A stretch of DNA of 24,924 nucleotides, taken from NCBI GenBank assembly GCA_900770075.1, contig CAAGIZ010000040.1, forward strand, positions 1 to 24,924, written 5' to 3'. The translations under genes and the position numbers were made by a program. Below are positions 1-7,960 of the stretch, piece after piece. Within the stretch, counting starts at the first letter, position 1, and each line of letters starts with the position of its first letter. Under the pieces are notes generated by a model. That model saw only the letters and a list, made by a program, of their open reading frames with translations, did not search any database and was not told the DNA's origin. Source of the stretch: Spirochaetia bacterium. GTDB lineage: Bacteria > Spirochaetota > Spirochaetia > Treponematales > Treponemataceae.

Positions 1-1145
1 GCAATTCCAAAATACTTACCAGGAACCTTTGCCTTGTGCAGCTGATGTGCCGAAAGAACAGTTCCCTGAGAGCGCAAAACAAGACGCCTTGTAAATTCGT
101 GGTCAAAATCGTAATTCCAGCCGCGGCTTCCTGTGTTTCCGCCGTTTTTGTGGGTTTCTGCAACGTTAGAAAGCCACGGTTCTTCTATAGATTTTGCATG
201 TGTCGGATTTTTTATGCGGTAAACGTCGTGAATATCTCTGGCAGCATGGAACTGCGGCATAAACAGGGCATCACCGTTCCAGAATTCAGTTTCTACCAAA
301 GGACCATCGTACTCTTCAAAACCCAAAGAACACAGCTTATCCTTTACGTGTTCAAGGAACTGAACGTAAGGGTTGGTGCGCCCCGGAATAATCCTTGCCG
401 GAGGAACTGCAATGTTGTAGCCCCTGAAAGTACCTTTTTTCCAGTCGCCGGTTTCCAGCATTTTTGGAGTAAGTTCACCGATTTCGTTTCCGGTAATTCC
501 GGCCTTTTTGAGTGCTTCCACAACTTCGCCAAAGGCAGGAGTAAATTTATAGATTACGGTTTCGCGATCAATAATCTTAAACGCACTGTCTGCCGCACCC
601 CGCTTTTTAGCATAAGAAGCAATTGCCTGCTGCTGTTCTTCCGAAAGGGCAGAACTTTCCAGCTGACCGTTTTCCGCAGCGGCCGCTTTTTTCAGAAGTT
701 CACGGGCAAGGGTAATCCTTGCAGGAATTTGTGCACCAGTGTATTCGGCCTTTTTGTCGGCATTCATTTTTAAAACGCCGTCTTTAGAAAGAGGTCCAAA
801 GGCAGAACCTACGTCTTTATTTTCAAGCCCAGTTCCTGCAGCAATTTCCGGCAGGCTTTTTGCACCATTGTCCTTTACCCAGGCGATTATCTTTTCTTCA
901 GGAGTGCCGTTTTCTGCAAAACTGCGTCCCAAATCTGTAATTTCGTAGTAAGTGTGAGGAATTCTGTCTGCAACGGTTAAAAGTTCCTTTCCGCCCAGCC
1001 AGCTGAATGCCTGATTTGCATGACCTTCTTTATAACCAAGTTCATTCTGAAGCTTTTCCGAAGTAAGTTCATCTTTTTCGCTGTATTTTAAAAGAACCTT
1101 AATTTCAAGGGGATGCAGATTTTTTATGATGTTCTGAATATCCAT
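1..1145 (-). CDS. pheS: Phenylalanine--tRNA ligase alpha subunit, archaeal/eukaryotic type (3' end outside the window)
   Basis: I translated this by hand because the frame has no stop inside the window. It begins MDIQNIIKNLHPLEIKVLLK at an ATG read leftwards from 1145 and stays open to base 1. The N-terminal ~200 residues are winged-helix-like (HPLE..VLL, then ELGYKEGHANQAFSWL), as in the archaeal/eukaryotic alpha chain rather than the bacterial coiled-coil form. The class II catalytic core follows: RTNPYVQFLEHVKDKL, FEEYDGPLVETEFWNGDALF, MPQFHAARDIHDVYR and the motif-2-like TRRLVLRSQGT. The enzyme charges tRNA-Phe as a heterotetramer with PheT, which is not in view. Spirochaetes are known to carry this archaeal-like PheRS. 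A weak GGAA-type ribosome site lies just upstream. Confidence 0.93.
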   Translation of the reverse strand, partial: MDIQNIIKNLHPLEIKVLLKYSEKDELTSEKLQNELGYKEGHANQAFSWLGGKELLTVADRIPHTYYEITDLGRSFAENGTPEEKIIAWVKDNGAKSLPEIAAGTGLENKDVGSAFGPLSKDGVLKMNADKKAEYTGAQIPARITLARELLKKAAAAENGQLESSALSEEQQQAIASYAKKRGAADSAFKIIDRETVIYKFTPAFGEVVEALKKAGITGNEIGELTPKMLETGDWKKGTFRGYNIAVPPARIIPGRTNPYVQFLEHVKDKLCSLGFEEYDGPLVETEFWNGDALFMPQFHAARDIHDVYRIKNPTHAKSIEEPWLSNVAETHKNGGNTGSRGWNYDFDHEFTRRLVLRSQGTVLSAHQLHKAKVPGKYFGI

Positions 1146-1233
1146 TTTTAATTCCATTTCCGTGCTTTCAGGGCATTTTAAAAGCAACCCCTAAAAACCC
1201 TTCAATTTGAACATTCGAAAAATTGCCAGAAGC

Positions 1234-1252
1234 GAGTTTTTCGAGGTACCCT
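1234..1252. repeat. Short intergenic motif (GGGNACCTC family), copy 1
   Basis: On the minus strand this reads AGGGTACCTCGAAAAACTC. It matches other spacers in the window (1841, 5952, 18355, 19401, 21181, 23206). It lies in the 220-base gap between pheS and the small secreted gene. That gap also holds an imperfect hairpin (about 1319-1352, GACGCCCC against GGGGTGTC) that could end transcription of the upstream gene. Function unknown. Confidence 0.45.
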
Positions 1253-1365
1253 GAAGACATTTTTTAGGAGCGCCCGTAATTCATGCCGGTTTGAAAACCC
1301 GTATATTTAAATTCAAGACACCCCGAAAAATAAAAACTCTTAGGGGCGTCTTTCAGTTTCAAATT

Positions 1366-1761
1366 CTAACGCTGAAACCTTACATAAGACTGATACATAG
1401 CCCATTTAAAGCCTGTTTTTTCGTCTTTGTAATATTTTACGGAATCGCGTTTCATATACTTGTAGCCGTAGTATTCATCGTGCTGATCCTGAAAGTCCTT
1501 CAAAACAGCAAGGGCAGTGTTCATAGCCTCACCCTGATCAAAGGCAACCGCATGACAGGTGTAAAACAAACGCACTTCATCAGTAAGCGGAGTGTACTGA
1601 AGTTCAACTCTGGCAGTTTTGTTAGTCACGTGCTGGTCTTCCGGGATAATCGTTTCAATTCCGTTATCCGGCTTCGGCTTTAAAAGATCTTCAACCTCGT
1701 CTGCAAAAGCAGCTGTAGAAAAACAAAATATTGCAGCAACGACAGCAAAAATTTTCTTCAT
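1366..1761 (-). CDS. Small secreted protein of unknown function
   Basis: This 131-residue protein has a clear Sec signal peptide (MKKIFAVVAAIFCFSTAAFA, cleavage expected before DEVEDLL), so it is probably periplasmic or surface-exposed. The mature part is about 110 residues, mixed polar, with aromatic stretches (YYGYKYMKRDSVKYY) near the C-terminus, one cysteine (FYTCHAVAF) and no motif I recognise. A strong AGGAGG at 1770-1775 lies eight bases before the ATG, so the start is secure. It sits alone between pheS and the secreted-protein gene ending at 1860, with gaps of 220 and 98 bases. I cannot assign a function; it could be a lineage-specific Treponema protein. Confidence 0.75.
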   Translation of the reverse strand: MKKIFAVVAAIFCFSTAAFADEVEDLLKPKPDNGIETIIPEDQHVTNKTARVELQYTPLTDEVRLFYTCHAVAFDQGEAMNTALAVLKDFQDQHDEYYGYKYMKRDSVKYYKDEKTGFKWAMYQSYVRFQR

Positions 1762-1840
1762 AGTAACTTCCTCCTAAACTAAGCAGCATTAGGTTTTTAG
1801 AAACCAAAAAACAAGGGATTTTCAGCTTCATTTTTTAAAT

Positions 1841-1860
1841 GGGAACCTCAAAAACTTCCC
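1841..1860. repeat. Short intergenic motif (GGGNACCTC family), copy 2
   Basis: The plus strand reads GGGAACCTCAAAAACTTCCC, with a GGGAA/TTCCC inverted repeat at its ends. It abuts the stop codon of the gene at 1860-2576 and could act as a weak terminator or as a repeat relic. The same core recurs in other spacers of the window. Confidence 0.45.
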
Positions 1861-2576
1861 TAAAATTTTTCGTAATTCAATATTCTATCCGTTTCCATAA
1901 AAAAATCAAGCATAACCCTGTATCGGCCTGCATCAACACCAATCACCGGCGAAGAACATATCAAAACTCGGCTTTCAATCATCTTTGGTTTGTTTTTTAG
2001 CTGAAGCCTCCAGTATTCCCGGACGGCATTTTTTACCGCTTCTCCACAAGCCTTTTCAATTCCTTCAAAACCGTCTTCCAGTCTGCCGTAACCCGTGCCG
2101 CGAATTTTCGGATTTTTTATGCTCTGCCAGGATTTGTAGAGGTTCTGCTGGCATTCCGACCTTTCAAATTCAACCCGGCAATAAAGCCTGTCATCCTTAA
2201 AGGCCGCATTTTTGTACTCAATTGAATTCAGTTCATCCGGGGTAAGTTCCTGCAGCGGCTCAAAATCAAGGTATTCCTGAACCCCTCTTGCCCTGTCATA
2301 AGGTGTGTATTCAACCTTCCAGCCGTAAAGCATCCCCTGCACAAAAAAGGGAGCGGTCTTTTTAAGCCTGCTTACGGGAAGGGCGTAGTCACTGTCGTCA
2401 AGGCTGAGATTTTTTTCGTCTTCAGTCCACTCAATGCCCGGAAAAGCCTCTTTTTCTGCCCACAAAAGCATCTGGATTTTCTGTTCCTGATTCACGCCCT
2501 GAGCAAAAAGTCCGTTCACCCTAAAAAAAAGCAAAAAAAACAGAAAAGCAAAAACTAGCGGTAAGCGTCTTTCCAT
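1860..2576 (-). CDS. Secreted protein of unknown function, last gene of the DGC-rhomboid operon
   Basis: A 238-residue protein with a hydrophobic signal peptide (MERRLPLVFAFLFFLLFFRV, cleavage likely after LFA, before QGVNQ). The mature region has no family motif I know. It has YGWKVEYTPYDRARGVQEYL near the middle and paired cysteines at LYCRVEFERSEC, and later cysteines at EKACGE and LICSSP, so disulphides are possible. Its ATG overlaps the end of the rhomboid gene by 22 bases, which implies translational coupling. The product may be a periplasmic partner or substrate of genes upstream, but that is guilt by position only. It could also be an independent lineage-specific protein. Confidence 0.72.
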   Translation of the reverse strand: MERRLPLVFAFLFFLLFFRVNGLFAQGVNQEQKIQMLLWAEKEAFPGIEWTEDEKNLSLDDSDYALPVSRLKKTAPFFVQGMLYGWKVEYTPYDRARGVQEYLDFEPLQELTPDELNSIEYKNAAFKDDRLYCRVEFERSECQQNLYKSWQSIKNPKIRGTGYGRLEDGFEGIEKACGEAVKNAVREYWRLQLKNKPKMIESRVLICSSPVIGVDAGRYRVMLDFFMETDRILNYEKF

Positions 2577-3199
2577 ACCTTTATCGGATTTACTCCAAAC
2601 CTTGCAATAAAATACAGGAAGGCAAACGCAAAGCCCGCCAGATGAACAGAATGCGCAACCCCGTCCTTAAACGAAAGGAACTGGTCAAAAAACTCAATTG
2701 CGGCATAGGCAATAACCAGAATCGGAGCCGGAACAGGTATAAGCCCCCAAATAAAAACCCGGTTTCTCGGAAAAAGCACCGCATAAGAAAAAAGAATTCC
2801 GTAGATTGCCCCGCTGGCCCCCATCAGAAAAACGGCGTACATTCCAAAAAGCCAGTAAAAGACAAGGGAAAAAATTCCTCCGGCAAATCCTATAAAAAGG
2901 TACATAAGGACAAATTCTTTTGTGCCCACAGCCCTTTCAACAGCCAGCCCGAAGAAAAAAAGTCCCAGCATATTAAAAAAAACATGACTGAAACTTCCAT
3001 GCACGAACATATAGGTGAACGGCTGCCAGAACATTTTATAACCAAGACAGGTGTAAACATTCAGCGAAAAATAAAGCTGAACCTGCGGAAAAATCTTCTC
3101 CAAAAAGAAAATTGCCGTGTTTATAAGGATGATTGCAAGGGTTGCATTTTTAAAAGTGTACCTGAAAGGTTTTCGGATTACAGAAATAATTGAAGTCAT
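2555..3199 (-). CDS. Rhomboid-family intramembrane serine protease
   Basis: 214 residues, mostly hydrophobic, with about six membrane helices and almost no extra N-terminal domain (the compact bacterial form). The diagnostic motifs are all present: FVHGSFSHVFFNMLGL (residues 66-80, oxyanion-side His and Asn), GASGAIYG with the nucleophile Ser129, and HSVHLAGF with the catalytic His186. The family cleaves transmembrane segments of other proteins within the inner membrane; the substrate cannot be told from sequence. It starts three bases after the end of the diguanylate cyclase gene and its 3' end overlaps the next secreted protein gene, so it belongs to one operon. No strong ribosome site precedes it, consistent with coupling. 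Confidence 0.93.
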   Translation of the reverse strand: MTSIISVIRKPFRYTFKNATLAIILINTAIFFLEKIFPQVQLYFSLNVYTCLGYKMFWQPFTYMFVHGSFSHVFFNMLGLFFFGLAVERAVGTKEFVLMYLFIGFAGGIFSLVFYWLFGMYAVFLMGASGAIYGILFSYAVLFPRNRVFIWGLIPVPAPILVIAYAAIEFFDQFLSFKDGVAHSVHLAGFAFAFLYFIARFGVNPIKVWKDAYR

Positions 3200-3202
3200 G
3201 TT

Positions 3203-4327
3203 TCATTCACTTACCTTTATTTCAGAAATCAGCTTTTCATCGGCAAAGGTTACCCTGTTTCTGCCGCTTCTTTTTGAAACGTACAGAGCCTGATCTGCCT
3301 GATCCACCAGTTGTTTTGGTGAAGTAACAAGATTTTTTTCAGAATCAAAAACGGTCACTCCGATAGAAATCGTAACTTTTACATGCTGGTTTTCGTAACA
3401 GAAGTCGTATTCTTCCACGTGCTGCCTTATTCTCTCTGCAACAGTCATTGCGTCGTCTTTATAGGTTTTATCCAGCATTACGGTGAACTCTTCCCCACCG
3501 TACCGGCTTGCAAGGTCGCAGGAACGGATGCAGGAGCGGATAATCTTGGCAACAGTCTGCAAAACGTAATCTCCGCAGGCATGACCGTAGGTATCGTTAA
3601 AACGCTTGAAAAAGTCGATGTCAAACATTATTACGGAAAGCGGCAGGTTTTGAGCTACAGCCTCGTCCAGTTTGTCCGTAAGCACATTATAGAAAAAATA
3701 CTTGAGCTTCAGGTGGGTCATCATGTCAGTAGAAGACCTTTCCAGCAGGGTTGAATTATAGATTGCAACAGCCGCAAGAGAGGCAATAGTCAAAATCAAT
3801 TCCTTTTCGTAGGAACTGTAGCCTTCTTCCCCAGGCAGCGCAATCTTTTCTCCCAGCACAAGAATTCCGTCAAGGTGATTTTTCTGAACCAGAGGAACTA
3901 CAAGAGAAGGATTCAGGGAGGTTATTGCGTCTAAATCAGCATACGCCGGAACTTCGATTTTAAGTTCTTCAACGGTAAAAACCCGGTCAGTTTTCGTTAT
4001 TATGTTTATCAGCGGGTTTGAGACCGAAATCCTGTAATTAACATTGGGATTAAGTTCAAGACCGTTATAATTCCTGTTCAGTACAAAAAAATCCGAATCC
4101 AGCGGTTCAGGAACAAAAATTCCGGCACCCAAAACCTTAAACTGTCCTATGCAGGTAAAGATGATGGATTCTATCAACTGAGAAAATTCAATCGTCGAAC
4201 AAAGGGAACGGGAAATTTCAAGCAGCGACTTTAAATCATAAATTTTTTTTTCGTACTGGCTTACGATTTCTGCATATTCAGGATTTAAATTAGGAGCAAA
4301 TTCCGGTTTTGATAAATCTTGACTCAT
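3203..4327 (-). CDS. GAF-GGDEF diguanylate cyclase
   Basis: 374 residues with no signal peptide or membrane helix, so probably cytoplasmic. Residues about 30-195 look like a GAF sensor domain, preceded by a short coiled helix (EYAEIVSQYEKKIYDLKSLL). Residues 200-362 are a GGDEF domain: FDIDFFKRFNDTYGHACGD (metal-binding Asp near 236-238), the active-site loop RYGGEEF (277-281), and an intact inhibitory RxxD site, RSCD at 268-271, exactly five residues before GGEEF. It should therefore make c-di-GMP from two GTP and be product-inhibited. The GAF ligand is unknown. The ATG overlaps the stop of the upstream 528-residue gene (ATGA), and rhomboid follows after three bases. Confidence 0.93.
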   Translation of the reverse strand: MSQDLSKPEFAPNLNPEYAEIVSQYEKKIYDLKSLLEISRSLCSTIEFSQLIESIIFTCIGQFKVLGAGIFVPEPLDSDFFVLNRNYNGLELNPNVNYRISVSNPLINIITKTDRVFTVEELKIEVPAYADLDAITSLNPSLVVPLVQKNHLDGILVLGEKIALPGEEGYSSYEKELILTIASLAAVAIYNSTLLERSSTDMMTHLKLKYFFYNVLTDKLDEAVAQNLPLSVIMFDIDFFKRFNDTYGHACGDYVLQTVAKIIRSCIRSCDLASRYGGEEFTVMLDKTYKDDAMTVAERIRQHVEEYDFCYENQHVKVTISIGVTVFDSEKNLVTSPKQLVDQADQALYVSKRSGRNRVTFADEKLISEIKVSE

Positions 4328-5910
4328 TTTCTTTCAACCTCTCCAACTATGGCGTAATTTTTCATTATTTCAAGGAAGATTGCCCATTTTTCCAGCTGAG
4401 TTTCCAAAAGGTTTGAATTTTCCCTGTTTCTTGAAGAGCCAAGCAGAACTTTTATATTTGAACACAAATCCGGCTTTACTTTTTTTGAATCTATAAAAAG
4501 CTCGCCGACCTGCTTATACAAATCAAAAAACTGCGATGCAAAACTTTGAACGGTTTCATAAGCCTGTTCATTTATATTATCGACAGTTGATTCCAGTTTT
4601 TTTATAAAATCTTCATCCCTCTGACCATCGCGGATAAAGCCTTCTATAATTGCCTGATCGTTTTTGCCAGACCGCTGAAAAGAAGCATCAAATTCTTCCA
4701 GAGCCTTTACGCACTCCTGGCAACCGTACACCGCATCCGAAAAGGACTTTTTTATGGAAGGATTTTCAAAAAAGCCTTCGATTACGATGTCTTCCAGAAG
4801 ACTTTTTACCTGTTCAGTAAAATAACAGTCTGCAAAAGTTTTTTCAATCTGCAAAGGAGTAATCCATTCGTAAGATTTTGTACAGTTGAGCCGTATATTT
4901 GCACTTTTTTGGGCATTATAGGCGGTAAACTCTTCAAGTTCAGTTCCCCCAAAAAGCTTTTCCAAATCATTGGAAATAGTGCTGTCCTTTATTTCCGTTT
5001 TTATCCTGGTTTCATCAGAGATGAATTTTTCCCGGAGATAGTCAGAAAAACGCTGGCGCGCCCCGATTTTATAGCTGGCAGTCTTTGGCACCAAATCCGG
5101 CTCATGCTTTGCCAGCCGGATTAAGTTAAGCTGATTTTCCGGAGTAAGGAATTTTGTCAGGACGGAACTTATTTTTTTCAGCGCCTGCAGGTATTTTTCG
5201 CCTTCGGCATTTTCTGAATTTTTCCCGCCGCTTTTTACCTGAGCCAGAGCAACGACCGCCCTCCCCAAAGACGAAGTGATTTTAAAATGCGCAGTAAGAT
5301 AGTAGAAATCCAAAAAGGAACCGGCCATAGCTTCGGGAACACAGGAAAAAAAATCTGCCTTGTAGTCGGAAATCACCCCGGAATAGTTGGGGTCAAAATT
5401 GTGGATTACGTTAAGATAATTAAACCGGCAGATGTCCGCCAGCTGCTGCAGGGAGGCGATTATCTGGTCAATTTTCAGGAATTCCGGAGTATTCAATTCC
5501 TTCAAAAGAAATTCCAAAGTATGCTTCTGATTTTCAAAAACCCGGCTCATGGGAAGGTTTGAATCTTTCACTTCCTTTTTTCGGTTTGTTATGTTCAGAC
5601 TTTCCAGTTTTTCTTGACTGCTGCCCGAAAATCCCGTAAGCAAAAGCTGACTTTCAAAAAAAATTTTCCGCTTTACGTCCGTGCTGCTTATGGTCTGAGA
5701 AAGCAAATCGTCAAGAATTTTTGAATTTTCGTACAGAATTCTAAAAAGCTCTGCAAAATTCGGCTGCAAAAAACCGTTTTTGTAGATTGCCGGCTGGATA
5801 AGGCGCACTTCCTGGTCGATTTTGTGAAGGGCCTGCTTTTTCTTTACTTCCGGGGACGAGGCCATAAAAATCGATTCAAAAATATCTGTCAGAAATGTTA
5901 AAATCCCCAT
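4324..5910 (-). CDS. Large cytoplasmic protein of unknown function (possibly DUF5312-like)
   Basis: 528 residues. The N-terminus is mildly hydrophobic (MGILTFLTDIFESIFMASSP) but not a normal signal peptide. The rest is helix-rich and charged with few glycines, suggesting an all-alpha cytoplasmic protein. I see no nucleotide-binding or catalytic motif. From memory it resembles a spirochaete-restricted family annotated DUF5312, but I cannot verify that. It is the first gene of a four-gene run and overlaps the diguanylate cyclase start by four bases, so it is very likely co-translated with it. A candidate promoter (5922-5950) lies only about a dozen bases before the ATG. A role in a c-di-GMP-linked or membrane process is inference from position. 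Confidence 0.8.
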   Translation of the reverse strand: MGILTFLTDIFESIFMASSPEVKKKQALHKIDQEVRLIQPAIYKNGFLQPNFAELFRILYENSKILDDLLSQTISSTDVKRKIFFESQLLLTGFSGSSQEKLESLNITNRKKEVKDSNLPMSRVFENQKHTLEFLLKELNTPEFLKIDQIIASLQQLADICRFNYLNVIHNFDPNYSGVISDYKADFFSCVPEAMAGSFLDFYYLTAHFKITSSLGRAVVALAQVKSGGKNSENAEGEKYLQALKKISSVLTKFLTPENQLNLIRLAKHEPDLVPKTASYKIGARQRFSDYLREKFISDETRIKTEIKDSTISNDLEKLFGGTELEEFTAYNAQKSANIRLNCTKSYEWITPLQIEKTFADCYFTEQVKSLLEDIVIEGFFENPSIKKSFSDAVYGCQECVKALEEFDASFQRSGKNDQAIIEGFIRDGQRDEDFIKKLESTVDNINEQAYETVQSFASQFFDLYKQVGELFIDSKKVKPDLCSNIKVLLGSSRNRENSNLLETQLEKWAIFLEIMKNYAIVGEVERK

Positions 5911-5921
5911 AACGCCTTTTT

Positions 5922-5950
5922 ATTCTAAAAGCAAAAAAAAGTTTTTACAA
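5922..5950 (-). promoter_or_regulatory. Candidate sigma-70 promoter for the DGC-rhomboid operon
   Basis: Read on the minus strand: TTGTAA (5950-5945), a 17-base spacer, then TAGAAT (5927-5922). The predicted transcription start is near 5915, leaving a leader of only about five bases before the ATG at 5910, too short for a normal Shine-Dalgarno. This starts a new unit after dusB, which ends at 5971. Confidence 0.5.
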
Positions 5951-5951
5951 C

Positions 5952-5969
5952 AGGGCACCTCGAAAATTT
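5952..5969. repeat. Short intergenic motif (GGGNACCTC family), copy 3
   Basis: The plus strand reads AGGGCACCTCGAAAATTT, directly beside the dusB stop codon. It shares the GGGCACC core with the copy at 19401. No convincing partner arm is visible here, so a terminator role is uncertain. Confidence 0.4.
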
Positions 5970-5970
5970 C

Positions 5971-6963
5971 TTAAGGAACTTGTTCAAGATAAGGTGCCAG
6001 AACTCTTTTAAAATCTTCCTGAGTGGAACAGGCAACAATCTTCAGCCGCAGTTCCCTGGCACCGTCAAAACCTTTTATGTAATTGCTGAACCGCCCCCTC
6101 ATCTTCATGCAGGCGGACTTTTCACCTATTGAACTGATTAGAAGCTGCATTTCCTTAAAACCCATGGCAAGGCTTTCCGCCATCGGAATTTCAGGAATCG
6201 TCCCGTCAGTTAAAAACTGGCGTACTTTTTTAAAAATAAAGGGGTTCCCCTGAGCAGCCCGTCCGATCATAATTCCGTCGCAGTTTGTTTCCATGAGCAT
6301 ACGTCTGGCATCCTGAGGAGTCTTTATGTCGCCGTTTCCAAAAACACGTATCCTTCCATCAACAAATTCAACCAGTTCTTTTATCGCATTCCAGTCGGCA
6401 GTTCCGCCGTAGCCCTGGGCAGTCGTCCGTCCGTGCAGGGTAATTGCTTTTGCACCGGCCTCAATCGCCGCCTGAGCACACTCCTTAAAGGTTATGTGCC
6501 CGGAATCCCAGCCTGTGCGGATTTTTACAGTAACAGGCACATCCACCGCAGAAGCCACCGCCTTTGTTATTGAATAAAGTTTTTCCGGTTCACGAGTAAG
6601 GACGCTCCCGGCACCGGTTTTTGTAACCTTGGGCACAGGACAGCCGCAGTTTATGTCAATGCACTGACAGCCAGTTTCTTTCAGGACAATTTCCGCAGCC
6701 TGAGCCATAGTCTGGGCAGAAGAACCAAAAATCTGAACCGCATAGGCCTTTTCGTTGGGAGCACGCTGCATCATCTCAAAAGTCTTTTTGTTATTGCGCA
6801 CCAAGGCTTCAGAACTTATCAGTTCCGTATAACCAAAGTCCATGCCGCAGTCCGCACAGATGCTTCTATAGCTTGCGTCAGAAAAATCCGCCATTGGGGC
6901 AAGAAAAACATTTCCGCCCAAATCAAGAGAACCTATGGAAACCGGATGGTAAAGAGTATTCAT
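5971..6963 (-). CDS. dusB: tRNA-dihydrouridine synthase (DusB-like)
   Basis: 330 residues, normal length for the family. The FMN-dependent TIM barrel runs from LAPMADFSD (21-29) to MIGRAAQGNPFIF (232-244). The active-site cysteine is Cys108 in INCGCPVPKV, followed by TKTGAGSVL. FMN/substrate residues include VKIRTGW (146-152), LHGRT (176-180) and FGNGDI (208-213). The enzyme reduces uridine to dihydrouridine in the tRNA D-loop using NADPH. The overall motif set fits the DusB/NifR3 group rather than DusA or DusC, but the subgroup is an estimate. It starts inside the stop codon of tatD (TAATG), so the two genes are coupled. Confidence 0.93.
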   Translation of the reverse strand: MNTLYHPVSIGSLDLGGNVFLAPMADFSDASYRSICADCGMDFGYTELISSEALVRNNKKTFEMMQRAPNEKAYAVQIFGSSAQTMAQAAEIVLKETGCQCIDINCGCPVPKVTKTGAGSVLTREPEKLYSITKAVASAVDVPVTVKIRTGWDSGHITFKECAQAAIEAGAKAITLHGRTTAQGYGGTADWNAIKELVEFVDGRIRVFGNGDIKTPQDARRMLMETNCDGIMIGRAAQGNPFIFKKVRQFLTDGTIPEIPMAESLAMGFKEMQLLISSIGEKSACMKMRGRFSNYIKGFDGARELRLKIVACSTQEDFKRVLAPYLEQVP

Positions 6964-7745
6964 TATTCCGGAAGATTGAAAATTTTACAGCTGTTTGTCC
7001 AAAGCTGCCTGCTAAGGTCTTCCAGAGGAATTTCCAGCATTTCTGCAAGGAATTTTGCAGTAGACGGCAGATAGGCAGGCATGGTGCGCTTTTTTTCGCG
7101 GAATTCTGCAGGAATCATAAAAGGACTTTCCGTTTCCAGAAGAATTCTGTCGAGAGGAATGTTCAAGACAGTTTCGTGCAGGTTTCTGGCATTGCGGTAA
7201 GTTAAATTACCTGCAAAAGAAAAATAAACGTTAAAACCGGCTTCAAGACATTTTTTTGCAAAAGGCGCATCTTCACTGTAACAGTGCAAAATTACCCCTT
7301 TAGAAGGAATTCTGTGCTTTAAAACGTCAAATATGTCTTTACCGGCATCCCGGTTATGGATTATTACCGGCAGCTGGTGTTTTTCTGCAATTTCAAGCTG
7401 GGTTATAAAAAGTTCCATCTGTGTGCGCTTGTCCCCAAACTGTTTAAAATAGTCCAATCCAGTTTCACCGACGGCAACCACATTGGGCAGGGAAAGGCTT
7501 TCTTCAATAGTAGCAATCCAGTCTTTTCCGGGAGTGGTAACCTCAGAAGGAGCAACACCGACAGCATGATAAATTCCCGGAATTGACTTTAAAGTCTGGT
7601 AAACTTTTTTAAAATCAATGAGGGAATTATTGATGGACACAATGCGGGTAACACCGGCAAGCCGTGCCTGTGTTATAACGCGTAATTGTTCGATAGGGTC
7701 ATCGTAAATAAGCCCGATGTGAGCATGAGTATCAAAAAATTGCAT
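6963..7745 (-). CDS. tatD: TatD-family metal-dependent hydrolase/DNase
   Basis: 260 residues, usual size. Metal-binding motifs in order: DTHAH (His7, His9), VAVGETGLDYF (Glu94), PVIIHNRD (His130), GVILHCYS (His154). The last conserved acid, normally Asp in LLETDSP, is Glu206 here (LLETESPFMIP); I confirmed the GAA codon in the sequence. The usual GxHP loop reads GVAPSEV. The family includes 3'-5' DNases and RNA-processing or repair enzymes; the true substrate is uncertain. A GGAAG ribosome site lies eight bases before the ATG, and a good promoter lies at 7869-7897. It overlaps the dusB start by one base. Confidence 0.9.
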   Translation of the reverse strand: MQFFDTHAHIGLIYDDPIEQLRVITQARLAGVTRIVSINNSLIDFKKVYQTLKSIPGIYHAVGVAPSEVTTPGKDWIATIEESLSLPNVVAVGETGLDYFKQFGDKRTQMELFITQLEIAEKHQLPVIIHNRDAGKDIFDVLKHRIPSKGVILHCYSEDAPFAKKCLEAGFNVYFSFAGNLTYRNARNLHETVLNIPLDRILLETESPFMIPAEFREKKRTMPAYLPSTAKFLAEMLEIPLEDLSRQLWTNSCKIFNLPE

Positions 7746-7782
7746 GGCTTTTTCTTCCGAAATAGAAAAGTGATAGATGAAT

Positions 7783-7815
7783 CCCTAAAAACCCGTTTTT
7801 AACGATTTTTTAGGG
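7783..7815. repeat. Inverted repeat in the tatD leader
   Basis: CCCTAAAAA (7783-7791) pairs perfectly with TTTTTAGGG (7807-7815) around a 15-base loop. It resembles the short intergenic motif found elsewhere and lies within the predicted 5' leader of the tatD-dusB mRNA. It could be a repeat relic or an attenuator-like structure. Confidence 0.45.
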
Positions 7816-7825
7816 TTCCTGATAA

Positions 7826-7849
7826 CAGATTACCAAAATCAGTAATCTG
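7826..7849. repeat. Perfect 8-bp inverted repeat between divergent promoters
   Basis: CAGATTAC (7826-7833) and GTAATCTG (7842-7849) are perfect arms around an eight-base loop. It falls just downstream of the predicted tatD transcription start, so it could be an RNA hairpin in that leader or an operator. No regulator can be named. Confidence 0.5.
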
Positions 7850-7868
7850 CAAACTGCTTTATACCGAT

Positions 7869-7897
7869 AGAATATACGAGAAACTGTTTATTGTCAA
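7869..7897 (-). promoter_or_regulatory. Sigma-70 promoter for tatD-dusB
   Basis: On the minus strand TTGACA (7897-7892), a 17-base spacer and TATTCT (7874-7869). The -35 box is a perfect consensus and the -10 box is close. The start site is expected near 7862, giving a leader of about 115 bases with two inverted repeats. It is divergent from the promoter at 7932-7960. Confidence 0.7.
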
Positions 7898-7931
7898 ATT
7901 GACCCGGCAAAAAACACACATTTGCCCAGAT

Positions 7932-7960
7932 TTGACATACTTAAACCGCTCTGTTATGAT
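7932..7960 (+). promoter_or_regulatory. Sigma-70 promoter for the M23-bactofilin operon
   Basis: TTGACA (7932-7937), exactly 17 bases, then TATGAT (7955-7960): near-perfect consensus. The start is expected near 7967, giving a leader of about 35 bases with GGAG at 7993-7996 before the ATG at 8002. This is the strongest promoter I see in the window. Confidence 0.8.

Noticed and set aside
36..773. Plus-strand open frame of 245 codons
   Set aside because: Antisense to pheS, which has clear synthetase motifs in the other strand; the translation looks random.
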